Notes: generated by a model not told the origin, from the letters alone. 64,000 nt of DNA from Nitrosopumilus sp. LS_AOA (GCA_001543015.1 LFLC01000038.1:1-64000), one strand, 5' to 3'. Positions 26,508 to 35,418 are shown, numbered from the stretch's first letter. A program made the numbers and translations.

Positions 26508-26976
26508 AATTTTAGATGCTAGTGCATTTTATGCAGGAGTACCATTTAGATCATCGGATATCTGGTACACCACATCACTAGTATTTGATGAAATAAAACA
26601 CATAAAGAAAAATCATGACGCATTGGGAATACTACTTGAAACACATAGATTAAAAATTCGTGAGCCAGACAAAAAAGGAATTAATGAAGCTACACAAGCA
26701 GCAAAAAAGACAGGAGATTACCCACAACTATCAAAACAAGACATCTCAATTCTTGCATTGTGTATTGAAAATGAAGGGGAGATAGTTACAGATGATTTTG
26801 CAATATCAAATGTTGCAAAAAATTTAGGACTAACCATAACACCAATTATGACTAGTGGGATCAAAGATGTAGGAAGGTGGATTCATTATTGTCCAGGTTG
26901 TAAAACTAATCATCCTAATGGTGTTGAATGTCCAATTTGTGGAACTCCACTAAAAAGAAAATTAATCAAAGATTGA
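26497..26976 (+). CDS. nob1: rRNA maturation endonuclease Nob1 (PIN domain plus zinc ribbon)
   Basis: It cleaves the 3' end of pre-16S rRNA. The PIN domain carries the acidic residues in LDASAFYAG, the SKQDISILAL segment and TDDFAISNVA. A C-terminal zinc ribbon (CPGC ... CPICG) follows. 159 residues is a normal archaeal length. TTG start within the nadK 3' end. Confidence 0.92.
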   Translation: MDFKILDASAFYAGVPFRSSDIWYTTSLVFDEIKHIKKNHDALGILLETHRLKIREPDKKGINEATQAAKKTGDYPQLSKQDISILALCIENEGEIVTDDFAISNVAKNLGLTITPIMTSGIKDVGRWIHYCPGCKTNHPNGVECPICGTPLKRKLIKD

Positions 26977-26990
26977 TGGAATTATTCCCA

Positions 26991-27674
26991 TTAATCATGT
27001 AATGTTTTTTGATTTGTTTTTTTGAGAAGTTTGTTTTTAGTCTCTAGTACTTTTTTTATTTTCTTTGCTCGTGCTTCACCCAAACCTTCAACCTTTGATA
27101 GCTCTGATGTTGTTGCAGTAAAAACTCTCAGAGGTGTTCCAAATTTTTCAAGCATTCGTACTGCAAATTTTCCTCCAACACCAGGTAAGCTGCACAATGT
27201 TGTGAGTTGTTGTTTTTCTAAATCAGATGATTTTTTTATTTTTTTCAGAAATGGTCCTTTAGGAATATCTTTTCTAGAGCACATTGAGACTAGTAATTTT
27301 GCAGTATGTGATGCACTAGGTGTTGGAATTACTGGAATTTTAAAATCAATTACAACCGTTGAGAGAGCACCATAAAAAATTAGAGGGTTGTCAGTAATTT
27401 CTTCAATCTCATCTACATTTCCCTCCATCAGAATAATTGGATGCTCAAAATTTTCCTTAAGTCTTGAACATTGATCAAATAGTCTTCCATCAAAAACTGA
27501 AGCCAACAAATCACGAATACTTTTCCGCTCAATGACTGTTTCAGGGGCTACAATATAATCTCCAATTGGTAAAGTTTTCATCTCAACATTGAGTCCAACA
27601 GATTTTAAAAGATTAGGGATTCCACTTTTTTGTTCTCTATCATCTACAATTATTCTGAGATTTTCTAATTTCAC
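26991..27674 (-). CDS. xpf: XPF/ERCC4-type structure-specific nuclease, short form
   Basis: It cuts 3'-flap and related branched DNA, normally with PCNA. The nuclease core shows IIVDDREQ, ETVIERKSIRDLLAS (ERKxxxD) and RLFDQCSRL; a tandem helix-hairpin-helix region follows (LPGVGGKFAVRML, VEGLGEARAKKI). 227 residues matches the helicase-less form of Crenarchaeota and Thaumarchaeota. GTG start. The C-terminus ends KTNQKTLHD, without a clear PIP box. Confidence 0.92.
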   Translation of the reverse strand: MKLENLRIIVDDREQKSGIPNLLKSVGLNVEMKTLPIGDYIVAPETVIERKSIRDLLASVFDGRLFDQCSRLKENFEHPIILMEGNVDEIEEITDNPLIFYGALSTVVIDFKIPVIPTPSASHTAKLLVSMCSRKDIPKGPFLKKIKKSSDLEKQQLTTLCSLPGVGGKFAVRMLEKFGTPLRVFTATTSELSKVEGLGEARAKKIKKVLETKNKLLKKTNQKTLHD

Positions 27675-27726
27675 AATTGTTCATGTAAAGAATTGTTAAT
27701 ATCTTGTATGAAATTTAGGGTGAAGG

Positions 27727-28125
27727 TTATTTTCTAGGATTGTCTTCTGCAGGAGGTGTTGCTCCAGGAGGTGTATTACCACCTTTCATCATTTCAGTAA
27801 TTTTTGCTTCTTGTTCTTTGAGTGATTCTTTAACACGTATTTCTTGTTTACCTAAAACAGTTGAGCGGGTTTTTGCTAATTCGATTTTCTCTTCCAACTC
27901 ATCAATTGATTCTTTTTTTGTTGATTTTATCAAAACAGTGCCTGCTTGTTTAAACACAGCATCATTATCACCAATTTTCTTTAATTCATCAAGGGCTTTT
28001 GTTGTTTCAGCCTTTTCAATCTCTAAATGCTGTTTTTGAGTCATAATTGATTGAAGATTCTGTTGTGATTGTTGTAGTTTCATTATTTGTTCTTGAAGCC
28101 ATGGTGGCATTTGTGGTGATGACAT
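27727..28125 (-). CDS. pfdB: Prefoldin beta subunit
   Basis: 132 residues: two long coiled-coil helices (QEQIMKLQQSQQNLQSIMTQKQHLEIE ... KQEIRVKESLKEQEAKITEM) flanking a short beta hairpin (VFKQAGTVLIKS). A Pro-rich tail (NTPPGATPPAEDN) is unusual. It assembles with the alpha subunit at 60 kb into the hexameric chaperone. It lies 3' of the exosome cluster, as in many archaea. Confidence 0.92.
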   Translation of the reverse strand: MSSPQMPPWLQEQIMKLQQSQQNLQSIMTQKQHLEIEKAETTKALDELKKIGDNDAVFKQAGTVLIKSTKKESIDELEEKIELAKTRSTVLGKQEIRVKESLKEQEAKITEMMKGGNTPPGATPPAEDNPRK

Positions 28126-28315
28126 TGTTTCTCAAAAATTGTTTTTCATTATATCTTTACCGATGTATACCAATATCACATTAAATTACACTCAAAACCA
28201 ATAGATGTTATAAAATATTCCAGGTTTAAGAGTGATTTCAATAATTTTAAAAATTTATTCTAGATTCATAGAACATACTTTAAGTTTATACCATCAATTT
28301 CAAAAAAATTTCAAT

Positions 28316-28459
28316 ATGAGTAAACGAATTACAATAATACTAGATGATGATCTTGATAAAAAACTCAGATTACTACAAGCAAAATACATTTCATCAAAAA
28401 AGATTTCATGCGGTTATTCCAAAATAGTAAATGATACATTACGTAAAGACGTTAAATGA
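28316..28459 (+). CDS. Ribbon-helix-helix microprotein, 47 aa
   Basis: The track's 75-aa frame starts too early; ATG 28316 gives KRITIILDDDLDKKLRLLQAK...SKIVNDTLRK, a typical ribbon (KRITIIL) followed by two helices. CopG/Arc-type proteins of this size are DNA-binding dimers. Neither the target nor a toxin partner is visible. It is convergent with the small membrane protein just downstream. Confidence 0.75.
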   Translation: MSKRITIILDDDLDKKLRLLQAKYISSKKISCGYSKIVNDTLRKDVK

Positions 28460-28478
28460 TTTCATCGAAATAGGGTTT

Positions 28479-28607
28479 TTAAGGAAATTCAAAGACTTTT
28501 GATGCTATGAGGATTTCAGTGATAACTATTAGTGGAATTCCAAAAACCAGCACAGTGCGGACTAGTCCTAATTCTTTTTCTTGCTGCGGTTTTTTGATTT
28601 GATTCAA
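28479..28607 (-). CDS. Single-TM microprotein, 42 aa
   Basis: Too short for the track. TTG start, then NQIKKPQQEKELGLVRTVLVFG and a hydrophobic segment (LVFGIPLIVITEILIAS) with a short tail. It has the layout of small thaumarchaeal membrane proteins that accompany electron transport complexes, but nothing ties it to one. It lies between pcc1 and pfdB, convergent with the RHH gene. Confidence 0.5.
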   Translation of the reverse strand: MNQIKKPQQEKELGLVRTVLVFGIPLIVITEILIASKVFEFP

Positions 28608-28713
28608 CTAGATTTCTAATGATTCATTAAAAATTATTAGAAGTTTGTGATGTTAATTAGAACACACAGAGCATAAACTTGGAAAAAACTTGCTAGAGGA
28701 TTTTATTTCTAGA

Positions 28714-28959
28714 TTATTCCTTTACTGACTCTATTGTATCATGACTTGCTTGAATAAGTCGAAGTGTGGAATTTAGATTTGCCCTCAAATGTGCCAAATG
28801 ATTTGATTCAACAGAGATTGTAAGTTTCTCATTAAATTTTATTTCAGTCTTTACAGGATTTTCGGGATAAAACTTGTTGTCAGTATTTACAGAATCAAAA
28901 ATTGCTTTAGTCTTATCTTGTGCATCAACTGTAATGTCTGCACTAAAGTTTAATGTCAT
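28714..28959 (-). CDS. pcc1: KEOPS subunit Pcc1-like protein
   Basis: Start moved to ATG 28959 so that TLNFSADITVDAQDKTKAIFDSV opens the domain; the track's extra 27 codons overlap rpl37ae in another frame. The 81 residues have the beta-beta-alpha-beta-alpha pattern of Pcc1, with ISVESNHLAHLRANLNSTLRLIQ as the dimer helix region. Pcc1 dimerises the Kae1/Bud32 complex that makes t6A in tRNA. The position beside L37Ae and the exosome genes supports the call. Confidence 0.8.
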   Translation of the reverse strand: MTLNFSADITVDAQDKTKAIFDSVNTDNKFYPENPVKTEIKFNEKLTISVESNHLAHLRANLNSTLRLIQASHDTIESVKE

Positions 28960-29155
28960 ATGCAGTTCCAGCCACTTTATAGCTGCATTTTTTGCAAGAC
29001 CAAATTCCAACAGCGTCTCGTCCAAATGATTTTGAACCACATTCAGGACATGCTCTTTTTTCTTTTAGTTGAAAATGAATTTTTGTATATTGTTTTCTTA
29101 GTTTAATTCCATATCGAGCACCTAATCCCTTTAGTGCTTTTTTTGCTTTTGCCAT
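28943..29155 (-). CDS. rpl37ae: Large ribosomal subunit protein L37Ae (eL43)
   Basis: 70 residues with the zinc ribbon CPECGSKSFGRDAVGIWSCKKC (C-x2-C...C-x2-C) and the N-terminal GLGARYGIKLRK. It follows rrp42 with one intervening base and overlaps pcc1 by about 17 nt. No rpoP gene is present between the two, as found in some archaea. Confidence 0.95.
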   Translation of the reverse strand: MAKAKKALKGLGARYGIKLRKQYTKIHFQLKEKRACPECGSKSFGRDAVGIWSCKKCSYKVAGTAYDIKL

Positions 29156-29156
29156 T

Positions 29157-29975
29157 TTACTGAACTCCTTCTTGTGCTGCTTTTAATTTTTCTCTAATTT
29201 GTTTACCGACTCTAATTGAAGTTTCACCACATTGAACCATTTCATCCAAAGTAAATCCATCAGAGCCACCTTTTTGTAAAGCACAAATATTTCCATCAGA
29301 ATCGGTAGTAATTGTAACTCTAGCATCCATACTATCCCATTCATCACCATTTGGATCAACTACAATATGATTTCCAATCTTTCCCATAGTTACAGATACT
29401 GGAATTGTTGTAGTGGGTAATTTGGATTCTTCGCCATCAACAATTGTTACTTTATCATCAACCATAGTCCATTTTGGAGATTTTGATGTAAGTAATGCAG
29501 CAGTAGCAGCATATGAGCATGCATCAAAGAGATTTCCATCATAATCAATTACCACAATATCGGCAAATACACCAACTACAGATTTGTCTTTTTCAATAAC
29601 TAATTGTGATACATCAACCATATGACTTTCTCTAATTCCTCTATCAACAACTCTTGCCAATTCAATAACAGGAGCTTGTGGTGGTCCAGTTTCAACAGTA
29701 GGATGTGAAAGTGGTAATAGTTCAGCAGTACACATAAAGATGCCTTTGTCACCCACATCTGGGAAAGGTTTGTCTGGTTGGATTTTTACTCCACATAAAA
29801 CTTCGGTATCACCAAGTCTGACTTTTGCCGAACCGTTTGCTTTAGGAATTGCGTTAACTTCAATTACGATTTCTCTTGGCTCATCTAATGCTCTGCCATC
29901 AATTCTTTTTCCTTGTTCTAATAATTCAAGAATTTGTGTTCTCTTTAGTTCATCTAAAACAGTTTTTGATGCCAT
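29157..29975 (-). CDS. rrp42: Exosome subunit Rrp42
   Basis: Non-catalytic RNase PH-fold ring subunit; together with Rrp41 it forms the hexameric archaeal exosome that degrades and tails RNA. 272 residues; GKRIDGRALDEPREIVIEV, GDTEVLCGVKIQPD and LLPLSHPTVETGPP mark the family. It follows rrp41 in the same operon after four bases. Confidence 0.95.
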   Translation of the reverse strand: MASKTVLDELKRTQILELLEQGKRIDGRALDEPREIVIEVNAIPKANGSAKVRLGDTEVLCGVKIQPDKPFPDVGDKGIFMCTAELLPLSHPTVETGPPQAPVIELARVVDRGIRESHMVDVSQLVIEKDKSVVGVFADIVVIDYDGNLFDACSYAATAALLTSKSPKWTMVDDKVTIVDGEESKLPTTTIPVSVTMGKIGNHIVVDPNGDEWDSMDARVTITTDSDGNICALQKGGSDGFTLDEMVQCGETSIRVGKQIREKLKAAQEGVQ

Positions 29976-29979
29976 TTAT

Positions 29980-30714
29980 TTAATCTCCTTTCTTTCCAAA
30001 GTATTTGTCATTGAGTGCTTGCTTTTGAATTTCATAAACTAGTTTGCATCCCTCGACTCCAACTGTAACACATTTCTTATATTCTTCTGAAGTCAAAACA
30101 CCATCCAATTGTAGTAATGTAATTTTTTTAAGATTTGGCATGTAACCTACTGGCATATCTGCTTGGCCTGCTTGATCCTCTTCATTATTAACATCAAGGA
30201 TTATTGTATCTGCAACTTTACCTGAAGCAATTGCTGCAACCATATCTCGCATTGGAATTCCAGCATCTGCTAGTGCGACTGATGCTGCAGAAAGGGCAGC
30301 ACAACGAGTACCGCCGTCTGCTTGTAATACTTCAATAAATACATCAACTGCAGTTCTTGGGAATTTCTCTAACATTACTGCAGGTTCTAAAGCTTCTTTG
30401 ATTACTTTGGATATTTCAATTTCTCTTCTTGAAGGTGCTGGTCTTTTTCTTTCATCAACTGAGAATGGTTCCATATGATATCTAACTCTTAAAATTCCTG
30501 TATCAGTATTTGACATGTGTTTTGGATGAACATCGCGTGGTCCAAAAACTCCAACCAGTATTTTGTTATCACCAAATTCGATATATGCAGAACCATCAGC
30601 ATTCTTTAGTCCACCGGCTCTAATCATGATTTTTCGTGGTTCGTCTATTTTACGACCATCACAACGAATACCATTCTCGTCCAATAGGACCATTGTTGCG
30701 TCTCTTCCGCCCAT
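29980..30714 (-). CDS. rrp41: Exosome catalytic subunit Rrp41
   Basis: Phosphorolytic 3'-5' exoribonuclease subunit. 244 residues; DENGIRCDGRKIDEPRKI, MEPFSVDERKRPAPSRREIE and the catalytic Asp region LQADGGTRCAALSAASVALADAGIP are clear. Its start shares one base with the rrp4 stop (TAATG). Confidence 0.96.
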   Translation of the reverse strand: MGGRDATMVLLDENGIRCDGRKIDEPRKIMIRAGGLKNADGSAYIEFGDNKILVGVFGPRDVHPKHMSNTDTGILRVRYHMEPFSVDERKRPAPSRREIEISKVIKEALEPAVMLEKFPRTAVDVFIEVLQADGGTRCAALSAASVALADAGIPMRDMVAAIASGKVADTIILDVNNEEDQAGQADMPVGYMPNLKKITLLQLDGVLTSEEYKKCVTVGVEGCKLVYEIQKQALNDKYFGKKGD

Positions 30715-31394
30715 TATGATTCACTCTTTTTATCTAACATTTCTTTCACTTGATCAGTCAAATTAGCAACATGTGCTTTTTCATTAACCATTTCAATGGC
30801 TATTTTTGCCTTTAATAATCCCTCGGGAGTATCACAGGAAACTACAACCCAGCCGTTTTGTCCAATTGTTACTGCAGCATTAGTTGCCTGCTCTATCATC
30901 TGAATCATACTACCTCTTTTTCCAATTAATCGTGGAACTTTACTTGGAGATATTGCAATTAGTATTCCTGAATCAATTTTACCCAAATCTCTATCAGAAA
31001 TGGTAACTAGTGGATCTCTAGTTCTATCAAAATTAGCAATTCTTGCAGCAACTAGGTCCCCAGTCTTTAATTTGGTTGCTAGTTCATCTGCATGTGCTGA
31101 GAAATCTCGTCCAAACACATCTTGTGCAGGTAAAAATCCCACATAGCAGGAATTAATATCTAATTCCCAAGATAGTGATGTATGAGAATTGACTTTGGCT
31201 ATCACCAAGTCATCGATTTTTGGAATGTATTTTCCAGTTAATGGTATTACTTTAACAGAATCATCATAAATTTCAGAAATTCCAACAGCTGTTGCAATAA
31301 TTTTTTCGCCTACAAGCATCACATTTTGTTCAGGTCGAAATGGTCCAGTTGTAATTACATCGCCAGGAATAACGTATTTTCTCTTATCTACCAT
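30714..31394 (-). CDS. rrp4: Exosome RNA-binding subunit Rrp4
   Basis: Cap protein of the exosome with an N-terminal domain (VIPGDVITTGPFRPEQN), an S1 domain and a KH domain with the GxxG-type loop LIGKRGSMIQMIE. It binds substrate and feeds the Rrp41/42 ring. 1-nt TAATG overlaps join it to SBDS and to rrp41. Confidence 0.95.
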   Translation of the reverse strand: MVDKRKYVIPGDVITTGPFRPEQNVMLVGEKIIATAVGISEIYDDSVKVIPLTGKYIPKIDDLVIAKVNSHTSLSWELDINSCYVGFLPAQDVFGRDFSAHADELATKLKTGDLVAARIANFDRTRDPLVTISDRDLGKIDSGILIAISPSKVPRLIGKRGSMIQMIEQATNAAVTIGQNGWVVVSCDTPEGLLKAKIAIEMVNEKAHVANLTDQVKEMLDKKSES

Positions 31395-32089
31395 TACTTC
31401 ATAACCTCAACTGAAGCAGAGCCCTTAGTTATAGAACCTAATCTGTCGATCACGTTTGGCCTTGCTGCAGCGGGTATTTCAAGTATTGCTTTTAGAGAAC
31501 CATTATTTTGCCATTCCTCTTTTTTTAGAGTTCCTACCGATTTTAAAACAGCGTAGGATTGAGATGCATATTGTGCAGGAATTATTATTTCCAAATCCAT
31601 GTTCTCGGATTTTAGTGCAATAATTGAACGAAGTTTTTCAACAATGTCTTTTACTTGTTCATCCACACTTTTTTGTGGATCAACTGAAACTCGGCCATCC
31701 TTCATTGCTAGCTCAACTCGTAGAGGAGGATGAGGTAAGTGAGTTCTTGGATCAACGTAGGTCTTTACAATAAACTCTACAATTTGTTTTTTCTTATCAT
31801 CAATCATTTTTCGTCTTTGGTCAGTTGTTAAATTGAGATCACCTTTTTGCATGATAATTTTTGCAATCTCAGTTAAGTCTTCAGTCTTGAAGGCTTTGAG
31901 TAGTTTTTCAGCAGATGGTTTTGTGCCCTTTCCAGAATCAGTGTAAATTTCCTCAGATACTAGAATTGATGAAATATCTTTTTTCTTTCCCAGCTTGTAT
32001 TCTAGGGCTGGATCAGGTTTTACCATAATTTCAAATTTTTCGCCTTCAAACGAGAATCTTGCTACTGTAACATCAACCATATCTAACAT
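31394..32089 (-). CDS. sbds: Ribosome maturation protein SBDS (Sdo1)
   Basis: It helps release the anti-association factor from 50S subunits, with EF-2 family GTPases. 231 residues in three domains; VARFSFEGEKFEIMVKPDPALEYK and the RRKMIDDKKKQIVEFIVKTYVDPRTHLPHPP stretch are diagnostic. ATG 32089 lies about 25 nt below TATAGATAAATA, fitting a leaderless transcript; ATG 32080 is possible. First gene of the exosome operon. Confidence 0.94.
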   Translation of the reverse strand: MLDMVDVTVARFSFEGEKFEIMVKPDPALEYKLGKKKDISSILVSEEIYTDSGKGTKPSAEKLLKAFKTEDLTEIAKIIMQKGDLNLTTDQRRKMIDDKKKQIVEFIVKTYVDPRTHLPHPPLRVELAMKDGRVSVDPQKSVDEQVKDIVEKLRSIIALKSENMDLEIIIPAQYASQSYAVLKSVGTLKKEEWQNNGSLKAILEIPAAARPNVIDRLGSITKGSASVEVMK

Positions 32090-32103
32090 TTATGGGATAA
32101 TTT

Positions 32104-32120
32104 GGTATTTATCTATACAT
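32104..32120. promoter_or_regulatory. Shared divergent TATA region of SBDS and rpoD
   Basis: The 51-bp gap has an AT-rich core (tatttatctatacataaaa) placed about 25 nt from the SBDS ATG on one strand and from the rpoD GTG on the other. Both transcripts would then be leaderless. Confidence 0.5.
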
Positions 32121-32140
32121 AAAACCAGCTAGATATTTAT

Positions 32141-32806
32141 GTGGACTTTGAAGATTTTGTTCAAGATTTGTCATCCTTAGATATTATTAGCCAAACTGAT
32201 AAAAAAATGTCTGTAAAACTAAAAGGTGTTACATTACAATACGCCAATGCCCTAAGACGTGTATGTCTTAATGGAGTTCCAGTTTTTGCAATTGATACAG
32301 TAGATATAATTCATAATTCCTCAGTACTAGCAGATGAGGGAATTGCACACAGATTAGGACTAATTCCAATTACAACTGACTTGTCAAGATTTAACGAACC
32401 ATCAAAATGTGATTGTCACAGTGAAACAGGTTGTACAAACTGTAAAGTAATGTTTGTTTTAGATGCTGGCGAATCAAATGAAACTAGAACCATATATTCA
32501 AGCGATCTAGCATCAGAAGATGAATCAATTAAACCAATTTCAGGTAAAATTCCCATAGTCCAATTAGCACCAGGTCAAAGTATCAAGATGGAGTGCTATG
32601 CAAGACTAGGACGTGGAACAGACCACGCAAAATGGAATTCATCAAATATTGCAACTTTAACAGATACTGACAAAGAAGGAGAAAGTACACTTACAGTAGA
32701 ATCAACTGGTGCATTAAAACCAGAACAAATCATTCTCTCAGGAATTGATGAGGTTAATACCAAATTAATTGACTTTAAAGAAATGATTAATCAAATTAAA
32801 GATTAA
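32141..32806 (+). CDS. rpoD: DNA-directed RNA polymerase subunit D
   Basis: The archaeal Rpb3/alpha homologue, which nucleates polymerase assembly with subunit L. 221 residues from a GTG start; LQYANALRRVCLNGVPVFAID and IAHRLGLIPI are family marks. A Cys-rich loop (CDCHSETGCTNC, spacing C-x-C-x5-C-x2-C) resembles the Rpb3 zinc loop. The ferredoxin-like Fe-S insert of some archaeal RpoD proteins is not evident. It opens the rpl18e-rpl13-rps9 run. Confidence 0.95.
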   Translation: MDFEDFVQDLSSLDIISQTDKKMSVKLKGVTLQYANALRRVCLNGVPVFAIDTVDIIHNSSVLADEGIAHRLGLIPITTDLSRFNEPSKCDCHSETGCTNCKVMFVLDAGESNETRTIYSSDLASEDESIKPISGKIPIVQLAPGQSIKMECYARLGRGTDHAKWNSSNIATLTDTDKEGESTLTVESTGALKPEQIILSGIDEVNTKLIDFKEMINQIKD

Positions 32807-32851
32807 TTCAAGCATACACATTATATTTGGGTTTTAAATCGGATTATTCAC

Positions 32852-33199
32852 ATGACTAGTCAAGTCGTTATACGTATGGCAAAAGAACTGAAAAGTGCAT
32901 CAACTAAAAATGATGCTCCAATTTGGGCAAAACTAGCAGAATATGCCCTAAAACCATCAATTGCAAGACGAGACATTAACTTGAATAGAATTGCACAACT
33001 AACTAAAGAAAACGATACAGTAGTCTTTCCAGGTAAAGTTCTCGGAACTGGTGATGTCGGTCATAAAATTACATTATACTCTTTCTCAATTTCTGATTCT
33101 GCAGCAGGTAAAATTTTAGAAAAAGGTGGAAAACTAATCAGTCATACAAAACTAATTGAGCAAAACCCAACAGGTAAAGGAGTAGTATTCCTTGGCTAA
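32852..33199 (+). CDS. rpl18e: Large ribosomal subunit protein L18e (eL18)
   Basis: 115 residues; WAKLAEYALKPSIARRDINLNRI and VVFPGKVLGTGDVGHKITLY are typical. A TTTTAAAT box lies about 20 bases before the ATG. The 3' end overlaps rpl13 by 8 nt. Confidence 0.95.
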   Translation: MTSQVVIRMAKELKSASTKNDAPIWAKLAEYALKPSIARRDINLNRIAQLTKENDTVVFPGKVLGTGDVGHKITLYSFSISDSAAGKILEKGGKLISHTKLIEQNPTGKGVVFLG

Positions 33200-33689
33200 T
33201 GGAAGAATTAACAAATCCATTCGAACATCTAAACAAGAGACAGTAGTCAGAACAGATAGACCAATTGTAGTTGATGCAACAAACCATATCGCAGGAAGAT
33301 TGTCATCACACGTTGCAAAATTGTTAATTCAGGGAAATAGAGTTACACTAGTAAATTGTGAAAAAATTATGTACAGTGGAACTAGAGATAACCTCATCAA
33401 TGAATACAAAGCATTTTTAGAAATTAACAGTATTATTCATCCAAAACACGGACCAGTCCATTACAGAAGACCAGATACAATCATTTCAAAAATGATTAGA
33501 GGTATGTTACCTTTTGAGGGAAAACCATCAGGTATTGCAGCATTCAAAAGACTTAGAGCATACATTGGATCACCAAAAGAATTAAAATCACTTGAAAAAA
33601 TTCAATTTGAGAAAGCATTGATTAGAAAACCATCATCAAACTATACTACAATGGCTGCATTATGCAGAGTAATAGGGTGGACTGAATGA
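33192..33689 (+). CDS. rpl13: Large ribosomal subunit protein L13 (uL13)
   Basis: 165 residues from a TTG start inside the rpl18e end. RPIVVDATNHIAGRLSSHVAKLL, RRPDTIISKMIRGMLP and AFKRLRAYIGSP match archaeal uL13. The ~20-residue basic N-terminal lead (GRINKSIRTSKQ) is somewhat long, so a later start cannot be excluded, although no better codon is visible. Confidence 0.94.
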   Translation: MANGRINKSIRTSKQETVVRTDRPIVVDATNHIAGRLSSHVAKLLIQGNRVTLVNCEKIMYSGTRDNLINEYKAFLEINSIIHPKHGPVHYRRPDTIISKMIRGMLPFEGKPSGIAAFKRLRAYIGSPKELKSLEKIQFEKALIRKPSSNYTTMAALCRVIGWTE

Positions 33690-34135
33690 CAACTCCAAAA
33701 ACTGAAATTTATTTTGCAACTAGAAAAAGAGCTAGTGCACATATTTACATTACAAAAGGTAAAGGCAAAATTAGAATCAACAACGTTCCAGTTGAAATGA
33801 TTCCACAAGAAACTGCACGTGAAGTAATTCTAGCACCAATAGAAATTTCAGGTGATTTAAGAGAGAAAATTGATATTTCTGTCAGAGTTAGAGGGGGAGG
33901 TTTTATGGGACAAGCCAGTGCAATTGCAACTGGAATCTCAAGAGCACTTACTGGATGGACTAAATCCAAGAAAGAACCAAAAGACCATCCATTCCCAAAA
34001 TCTACTAGAGACGATCTCAGAAAACGAATTACTGATTTTGATAAATATCTAATCAGTGGCGATGCCAGACAAAAAGAACCAAAGAAATTTGGCGGACCTG
34101 GTGCAAGAAGAAGAAAGCAGAAATCATACCGTTAG
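33686..34135 (+). CDS. rps9: Small ribosomal subunit protein S9 (uS9)
   Basis: 149 residues; FATRKRASAHIYITKGKGKIRINN, VRGGGFMGQASAIATGISRAL and the basic C-terminus GGPGARRRKQKSYR whose tail reaches the P-site tRNA. ATGA overlap with rpl13. The rpoN gene that often follows is absent here. Confidence 0.96.
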   Translation: MTTPKTEIYFATRKRASAHIYITKGKGKIRINNVPVEMIPQETAREVILAPIEISGDLREKIDISVRVRGGGFMGQASAIATGISRALTGWTKSKKEPKDHPFPKSTRDDLRKRITDFDKYLISGDARQKEPKKFGGPGARRRKQKSYR

Positions 34136-34138
34136 ACT

Positions 34139-34855
34139 GTGAAGGCCATAATTTTAGCAGGCGGTAAAGGAACTAGAGGTAAACCATACACCGAATTCTT
34201 TCCCAAAGCAATGTCGCCAATTGATGACAAGCCATTAATTGATTATGTAGTAAAATATCTAAAATCATTTAATTTCATTAAAGAGGTCATCATAGTTTCT
34301 GATTTTAATGGATTAGGAGGACAAATCAAGAATTATTTTGGAAATCAAAAAAATATTTCATTTGTTCAAGATTCACAAAGTGGTACAGGTGGTGATTTAC
34401 TTCACATTGAGAAAAATCTCAAAGGAGAATCAGAATTTTTGTTGTGGTTTGTAGATAATCTGTGTGCAGTAGATATTAAAAAAATGAGGGCTATTTTCAA
34501 AGAAAAGAAAAGCTCTGCAACTATAGCAACTAGAACAAAAAGGAAAGAGGAAACAGGATTTGCAATAGTTGAAAATGGAATTATCAAAGAATTCAAAGAA
34601 AAACCAATTATGAAATTACAACTATCTGAATGCCTCGGGATTTACATGCTAGGACCAGACATCATTAAAAGAATAAAGAAATTAAAGAAAAAAGAAATAA
34701 ACTTGTCATTTGATATTTTACAGCAATTATCTAAAGAGGGAAAAATTAGTGCCTTTGATGTAGGTGATTCAGAATGGATTGATGCAGAATCCCCAATGGT
34801 ATTAGAGAGAAATCAAAAAACAGTAAAAAAGATCATAAAACAGATGGGATTGTAG
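34139..34855 (+). CDS. Sugar-1-phosphate nucleotidylyltransferase
   Basis: It makes an NDP-sugar from NTP and sugar-1-phosphate. 238 residues, GTG start; the NTP loop is ILAGGKGTRGKPYTEFFPKAM (usual GGxGTRLxPxT with the Leu replaced by Gly), followed by DKPLIDYVVKYL and a metal-binding Asp in WFVDNLCAVD. No C-terminal left-handed helix acyltransferase domain. Three bases after rps9, so probably read through from the ribosomal operon. It may supply the surface-sugar pathway; substrate unknown. Confidence 0.88.
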   Translation: MKAIILAGGKGTRGKPYTEFFPKAMSPIDDKPLIDYVVKYLKSFNFIKEVIIVSDFNGLGGQIKNYFGNQKNISFVQDSQSGTGGDLLHIEKNLKGESEFLLWFVDNLCAVDIKKMRAIFKEKKSSATIATRTKRKEETGFAIVENGIIKEFKEKPIMKLQLSECLGIYMLGPDIIKRIKKLKKKEINLSFDILQQLSKEGKISAFDVGDSEWIDAESPMVLERNQKTVKKIIKQMGL

Positions 34856-35417
34856 AGTTTTTCTCAAATTCTGTAATTTTATCTTCTAATTGAAAAGTTT
34901 GAGCAATATCATCAAGACCCTCTAAGAGAATTTTTTTCTTGTGAAAATTAATTTCAAAAGGAATTTCTTTAGAATTAGTTTTGATTATTTGTTTTTCCAA
35001 ATCTACATGAATTGGTGTAGTTTCTTGCTGAAGGAATTCAACAATCTTTTGATCCAAAGAGATTGGAAGTAATCCATTTTTGAAACAATTACTAAAGAAG
35101 ATATCAGCAAAGGATGGTGCAATTACTACAGAAAATCCATAGTCTTGCAAGGCCCATACTGCATGCTCTCTACTTGAACCACACCCAAAATTATCGCCTG
35201 TAATCAAAATTTTTGAGCCTTGATATTTTGAATCATTTAATACAAAATCAGTTTTTGGATTCTCGTTTTCATCAAATCTCCAATTAAAAAATAGAAACTT
35301 TCCAAATCCTGATTTTTGAACTAATTTTAAAAATTGTTTTGGAACTATCTGATCAGTATCAACATTTACCATATCAAGTGGAGTCACTATACTTGCTACA
35401 TTATGAAATGGCTCCAT
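34833..35417 (-). CDS. leuD: 3-isopropylmalate dehydratase small subunit, bacterial type
   Basis: Swivel domain of the Fe-S isomerase for leucine synthesis. 194 residues; [32 protein letters not shown] and APSFADIFFSNCFKNGLLPI match LeuD of the longer bacterial form. Start one base after the leuC stop. The 3' end overlaps the convergent nucleotidyltransferase gene by 23 nt. Confidence 0.92.
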   Translation of the reverse strand: MEPFHNVASIVTPLDMVNVDTDQIVPKQFLKLVQKSGFGKFLFFNWRFDENENPKTDFVLNDSKYQGSKILITGDNFGCGSSREHAVWALQDYGFSVVIAPSFADIFFSNCFKNGLLPISLDQKIVEFLQQETTPIHVDLEKQIIKTNSKEIPFEINFHKKKILLEGLDDIAQTFQLEDKITEFEKNSTIPSVL

Positions 35418-35418
35418 C

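Noticed and set aside
27022-28039. Plus ORFs 27022 and 27740
   Set aside because: Antisense to the XPF nuclease and prefoldin beta genes.
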